DNA from: an uncultured Syntrophobacterales bacterium | GTDB taxonomy: Bacteria; Desulfobacterota; Syntrophia; Syntrophales; UBA5619 | Direction: 5' to 3' | DNA length: 7,408 nt | NCBI GenBank assembly: GCA_903903205.1 | Contig: CAIUXU010000205.1 | Span: 1-7,408, forward strand | Shown: one piece after another, positions 5,201 through 7,408 of the stretch | How the letters are laid out: each line of letters begins with the position of its first letter | Numbering within the stretch: position 1 is the first letter of the stretch | The notes under the pieces: generated by a model | What the model was told of the DNA's origin: nothing | Database searches by the model: none | The model's input: the letters and a program-made list of their open reading frames with translations, nothing else | Program-made: the position numbers and the translations under genes

Positions 5201-7408
5201 TGATAGCCCCCATAAAGAGAGAATTGTTGTTGTAGCTACTGTTACGGTAGTAGCCTATGTACGTGTCGCTGGGATAATACGTACGGAAACTTCGGTAATT
5301 CCCCTGATTAATCTCTTCAGACTGCATCCCGTACTTTGGAGGATTCCCGCTCACGATATAACCGGTCGAGTATGACATTGTTTGTACGGGAAAGTTGCCA
5401 TACCCTGACACCGGCGTTTCATACCTTGTGTCATGATAGGTCACCGTATTCTGCTTATACAGATCGCCCTCAATGCGGTTGGCGAAGAGCAGCGGCTTCC
5501 CGCTGTATTCCCCGAGACTCCTTGCCTGCCAAGTGCCGGTGGCCGTGTCGTAGTTGCCGAGGATGTTGCCGCTCAAGTCGCCCATCTTGGTATAGGTGAT
5601 AAAACGGCCCGAGAGGGTTCCGGTCAGGGTGTTGTCGTTGCCGTTGCTGCCGGTGACCTTCGCCAGCCAAACCCCGTCGTCGCCGGGTCCCGCGGACTGG
5701 GGGCCTTGCCTCGTAGAGGAAACATAGCCGGCATCCGGCGGGGTCTCTAAAACCGAGGACAGGGAGGTTGTCGCCGGTGTCCATGTTCCGGGGGGGTCGC
5801 ACGTTCCATCGATGCAGACGGTCTTGACGCCATTGGAATAATATCTTTTTGTTACATATTGATAAGAGGAAGTACCAACCTTTCGGTAATATTCGCTGTT
5901 GCCCTCATTGATATCATTGTACTCGTAACTGTAATAACCACCATCCGAATAAGCGTAGCCTCCCAGGGTCTGCTTATAGGCTCTGGAGGGGCCAAACACC
6001 CCCCTCCCGCCGACCCCTCCGGACCAGGAGCTCCCCGCCGCCGGATTTTTAAATGTCCCCGCCAGGTACTGCTTGTAGATGCCCCAGGGCTGGACCTCAT
6101 GGGTTTCGTAATTGGCGATCGACAGGGTATCCAGAACGCTGTACGTGGAGCTGATCTTTCCGGCGCCGCTGAAATCTCCCGCAAATGATGAGGTTTTGTA
6201 TTCGGCCATGGTAAGATCGTCTTTTTCATGATCGAAAGACCACAGCGAGGCGGAGAGATTCTCCGGGAGGATGCCGATCCCGGTTTTCATCTCCTTTTTG
6301 CCGAGATTGCCGCTCATGAGCACCATGCCGGTTCCGGGATAGCCGTATCCGGTCAGGCTGCCCCTCAGGTAACCGGCATTACCGTTCGGATCGATGTAGA
6401 TGGCCTCCGCCATCCCCGACAGACCGCGCGACCCCGGGGAAGCGGAAGAGACCGTATCGCTGCCGGCCAGATAGCCGCTGAAGGCCCCGCCGTTGTAAGC
6501 AGTGCCGTTTGCTTGCAGATAATTCCTGCTCTCGATCCGGGTTCCCCATACCTGAGCGTGGTCGGTAAGCGGGACGTCATAGCTCCCCATCAGCGTGACA
6601 CCCGCCGGGGTTAAGTCCGTCGCACTCCACAGTGAATCGCTCCCGCCCATAATACCGGTGAATCCTTTGGCGACAAAACCGGCAGGGTTGACCATCTCAT
6701 TGGGTCCGGAAGTATAACCTGTGTAGGGCGGTGGCCCGATGATTGCGGAGAAGGGTTGGGATGCATCCCAAGTCCCGCTCGTCGTCGCCGTCGTACTGAT
6801 CCATTGGCCAATTTTTTCATCCCAACTTTCCGTCCTGCTCGCCGTCACCCCCGACCCATCCTTCGGGTCGATGTAATAAGCGGTTCGGAAGCGCTGGCGC
6901 CCCATTGGAGGCGCGAAATTAGAATAATCGGTTTTACTGCCAATGTAATAAAGACCAGCCGCAGCGTTTTGCGTTCTTTTCTGGAAAATCATCGCGTCGT
7001 CCGGGAAATAGAGCCCGCCGATAAACAGACCCCGCTCGTAACCCTGATAGGAAGAATTTCTGCCGCCGGCATAAACGTAGTTTCCCGTATGGGAATTGGT
7101 CGTCGTCGAGTAGCCTCCCGTCCGGGCCACTGATAGATCACTTAGGAAGGTAAGCGGCTTCTGCGTATAGCCGCTGCCGACATCGGTTAGGGTATACGCG
7201 CCCAGGCCGTCAAACCGGCCGGTGACAGTTCCCGTGCCGACGCCAAGGTAGCCTTTGGAGAGGTAGGTCAGTTGTGATCTGCCTGCGAGTGTCCTTGTGG
7301 TGGAGTCGGTGGTTCCGGGAGCAACATCGAGCCAGAAGCTGCCATCGGCATTTTTCCCGCCGGCGGCGATGGTCCATGAAGCGCTCGGCGTGGCATTGCC
7401 GTTGCCAC
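2265..7408 (-). CDS. Giant modular Gly/Ser/Thr/Tyr-rich protein, probably exported (5' partial)
   Basis: One open frame runs leftward from the right edge to a TAG at 2265-2267, with at least 1,713 residues visible. The GTG at 7130 is not a credible start: the frame continues upstream without a stop for 92 more codons that match the protein's own repeat pattern (GSFWLDV, then TYLSKGYLGVGTGTVTGRFDG). The sequence is rich in Gly, Ser, Thr, Asn, Tyr and Trp and suggests beta structure. I see no membrane segment and only two Cys (CIDGTC, 5799-5816). It is built of diverged tandem units. Recurring marks are WGIY or FGIF followed by a GT/GG turn, a G-x-W-L/T strand, YLTY, GTW, FTGIMGG, GGA-aromatic-x-G-aromatic-L and DPxGNxG. 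After the last WGIY (3069) come a helical block with DAQRQAF (about 2740-2770) and a C-terminal Gly-rich domain (about 2265-2640) ending SGTAAGIVK. The composition suggests a secreted or surface protein, perhaps adhesin-like, but the signal peptide would lie outside the window and no catalytic motif is visible. I do not recognise a named family; function unknown. Confidence 0.85.
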   Translation of the reverse strand, partial: GNGNATPSASWTIAAGGKNADGSFWLDVAPGTTDSTTRTLAGRSQLTYLSKGYLGVGTGTVTGRFDGLGAYTLTDVGSGYTQKPLTFLSDLSVARTGGYSTTTNSHTGNYVYAGGRNSSYQGYERGLFIGGLYFPDDAMIFQKRTQNAAAGLYYIGSKTDYSNFAPPMGRQRFRTAYYIDPKDGSGVTASRTESWDEKIGQWISTTATTSGTWDASQPFSAIIGPPPYTGYTSGPNEMVNPAGFVAKGFTGIMGGSDSLWSATDLTPAGVTLMGSYDVPLTDHAQVWGTRIESRNYLQANGTAYNGGAFSGYLAGSDTVSSASPGSRGLSGMAEAIYIDPNGNAGYLRGSLTGYGYPGTGMVLMSGNLGKKEMKTGIGILPENLSASLWSFDHEKDDLTMAEYKTSSFAGDFSGAGKISSTYSVLDTLSIANYETHEVQPWGIYKQYLAGTFKNPAAGSSWSGGVGGRGVFGPSRAYKQTLGGYAYSDGGYYSYEYNDINEGNSEYYRKVGTSSYQYVTKRYYSNGVKTVCIDGTCDPPGTWTPATTSLSSVLETPPDAGYVSSTRQGPQSAGPGDDGVWLAKVTGSNGNDNTLTGTLSGRFITYTKMGDLSGNILGNYDTATGTWQARSLGEYSGKPLLFANRIEGDLYKQNTVTYHDTRYETPVSGYGNFPVQTMSYSTGYIVSGNPPKYGMQSEEINQGNYRSFRTYYPSDTYIGYYRNSSYNNNSLFMGAINRTSVFLSWPDLSTSPPTTPNPTPGLILTSAWPVTTPIMVGVPGHYAKTLEVDYTGMNVMERVLPTTPTQFDQTFTGIMGGYQLPGGANSLWTSNASNPVGVAFLGGQQDATLPLVFRVRRFFSQNYPVNGGYPSPTADGGAYIGFLSGTVSSDRSIDAMMYGLYMSPTVGGTWEAGFLKPTATLTGKSYAGVSMDMWDADGKIYREPYVTGLTSSTFAVDASHLLDQLPNTSWANINLGGMGYPGKKMELYGQFKNGAALGGEIKSLVSAGFGNTWSIKNIGYFGIFEMLHGGLNNTYANPDGYTNWHIDMASTGQFGGGSNFGLWTASIDGVVSSPDKISGTLTGEYLTYWRQGPLRGTFLGNLMPVTSTTGTWQGATVGYWGKERSVNFSSAMIGRSYYLEKRLSGGDANSNYWSSKDLYGSYDHADSYTNLLGPVINYTQYNWSGPPDQKKYNKTVWLKDITNPASPVYTLQEATELSAADYNSAIDAIISNPLVTEGYNINWRNDHDGVFAGFNDVNGNLWDHITNGQSTELALMGQSGEMERKPTIFGGTIISFNPDYNMGSYYDSTYNPNGSKSPIGGAYYGFLGAAFGKKVVAADWLDGMINGLYRDPRGNVGLFYGKFTGNNNPQIGAWTGTGTIGGGYVMGAAGSGLTEANFASKVLLGSRDWLPEVEVTVTGDSIQPRTKSNSTAVITKDLLTPSGSGFWGIYQNRTGGTYSGTPTAWSYEAKNGTIQTEYVTVQMNATESNGIRTGDAVGVGVVYDNNPSYTYVSAGAIRGLFDPVKSTYQSVAQGTFMDTATFVNKVSSMNDAQRQAFTDATKIPAFVVGTTDLRGSGSGPGGTINLGSPTVATQGILNATFYAPSTGGKPQLWASGNVTGAYTGSPAAGTVNLYGYAPGSTSGSNNGITANLNIQQWTGTKWGATVTNGNVPAGASGFTYPNAATTGITFKGGAAGSINSSVRTFSGTAAGIVK
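3072..4349 (-). repeat. Protein repeat unit 3 of the giant gene
   Basis: The unit opens with FGIFEM (Phe codon 4347-4349). It contains NFGLWTASID (Trp 4221-4223), EYLTYWRQGPLRGTFLG, a diverged FAGFND (Phe 3657-3659) with NLW after it in place of FTGIMGG, GGAYYGFLG (about 3426-3452) and LYRDPRGNVGLFYG (about 3328-3369). It is 426 residues long, the shortest complete unit. A new opening motif WGIYQN follows at 3071. Confidence 0.65.
4350..6086 (-). repeat. Protein repeat unit 2 of the giant gene
   Basis: The unit opens with WGIYKQ (Trp codon 6084-6086). It contains DDGVWLAKV (Trp 5667-5669), RFITYTKMGDLSG, the exact heptapeptide FTGIMGG (4959-4979) followed by NSLW, GGAYIGFLSGT (about 4750-4784) and MSPTVGGTWEAGFL. 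At 579 residues it is the longest unit. It carries an inserted Tyr-rich stretch (5829-5963) and the only Cys pair (5799-5816). Confidence 0.7.
6087..7408 (-). repeat. Protein repeat unit 1 of the giant gene (partial at window edge)
   Basis: This is the first visible copy of the long module, entered after its WGIY-type opening. It contains the strand GSFWLDV (Trp codon 7332-7334), FTGIMGG (6642-6662) followed by SDSLW, GGAFSGYLAG (about 6460-6494) and IYIDPNGNAGYLRG (about 6361-6402). Copies are diverged at amino-acid level and I see no long DNA identity between them, so the duplications are old. Confidence 0.65.

Noticed and set aside
2265..7408. Similarity of GGA-aromatic-x-G-aromatic-L motifs to TbpB-like lipoprotein barrels
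   Set aside because: The motif is short and Gly-rich and the rest of the sequence does not follow that family. It was not used for a functional call.
1..7408. CRISPR array, tRNA, rRNA, insertion sequence or -24/-12 promoter
   Set aside because: I saw no regularly spaced identical repeats, RNA gene signatures, transposase-like frame or convincing TGGCAC/TTGC pair upstream of any gene.

Overview
The window looks like chromosomal DNA of a moderately GC-rich Gram-negative bacterium. A deltaproteobacterial (Desulfobacterota-type) host is my best guess. It rests on a ZraS/ZraR-like sigma-54 two-component pair next to a giant repetitive, probably exported protein. This is inference from gene style, not a phylogenetic result.

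Layout. (1) Positions 2-385 (+) are the 3' end of a sensor histidine kinase, with only the ATP-binding domain inside the window. (2) After a 91-base gap that holds a perfect 8-bp hairpin, positions 477-1832 (+) encode a complete 451-residue NtrC/ZraR-type response regulator with receiver, AAA+ sigma-54 activation and Fis-type HTH domains. The two form an evident operon, and the kinase would phosphorylate the regulator. (3) Positions 1833-2264 contain no intact gene. They hold a sigma-70-like promoter with inverted repeats around its -10 region, followed by a decayed fragment of a HipA-family toxin/kinase. The fragment covers only N-terminal sequence. It is broken by a 2-base loss in a CT tract near 2147-2153, has a damaged start, and its homology stops where the next gene ends. 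(4) Positions 2265-7408 (-) are one uninterrupted reading frame that runs off the right edge. At least 1,713 residues of a Gly/Ser/Thr/Tyr/Trp-rich protein are visible, built of diverged tandem units of roughly 430-580 residues plus a distinct C-terminal domain. Its true start lies outside the window.

How the parts relate. The two-component pair is transcribed rightward and converges on the giant leftward gene, with the dead hipA fragment between them. Nothing in the window shows what the two-component system controls. The sigma-54 activator implies -24/-12 promoters elsewhere; I saw none here. The most unusual content is the giant modular protein, whose family I cannot name with certainty. 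Next are the hipA relic, which one CT unit would put back in frame, and a non-canonical residue in the kinase N box.
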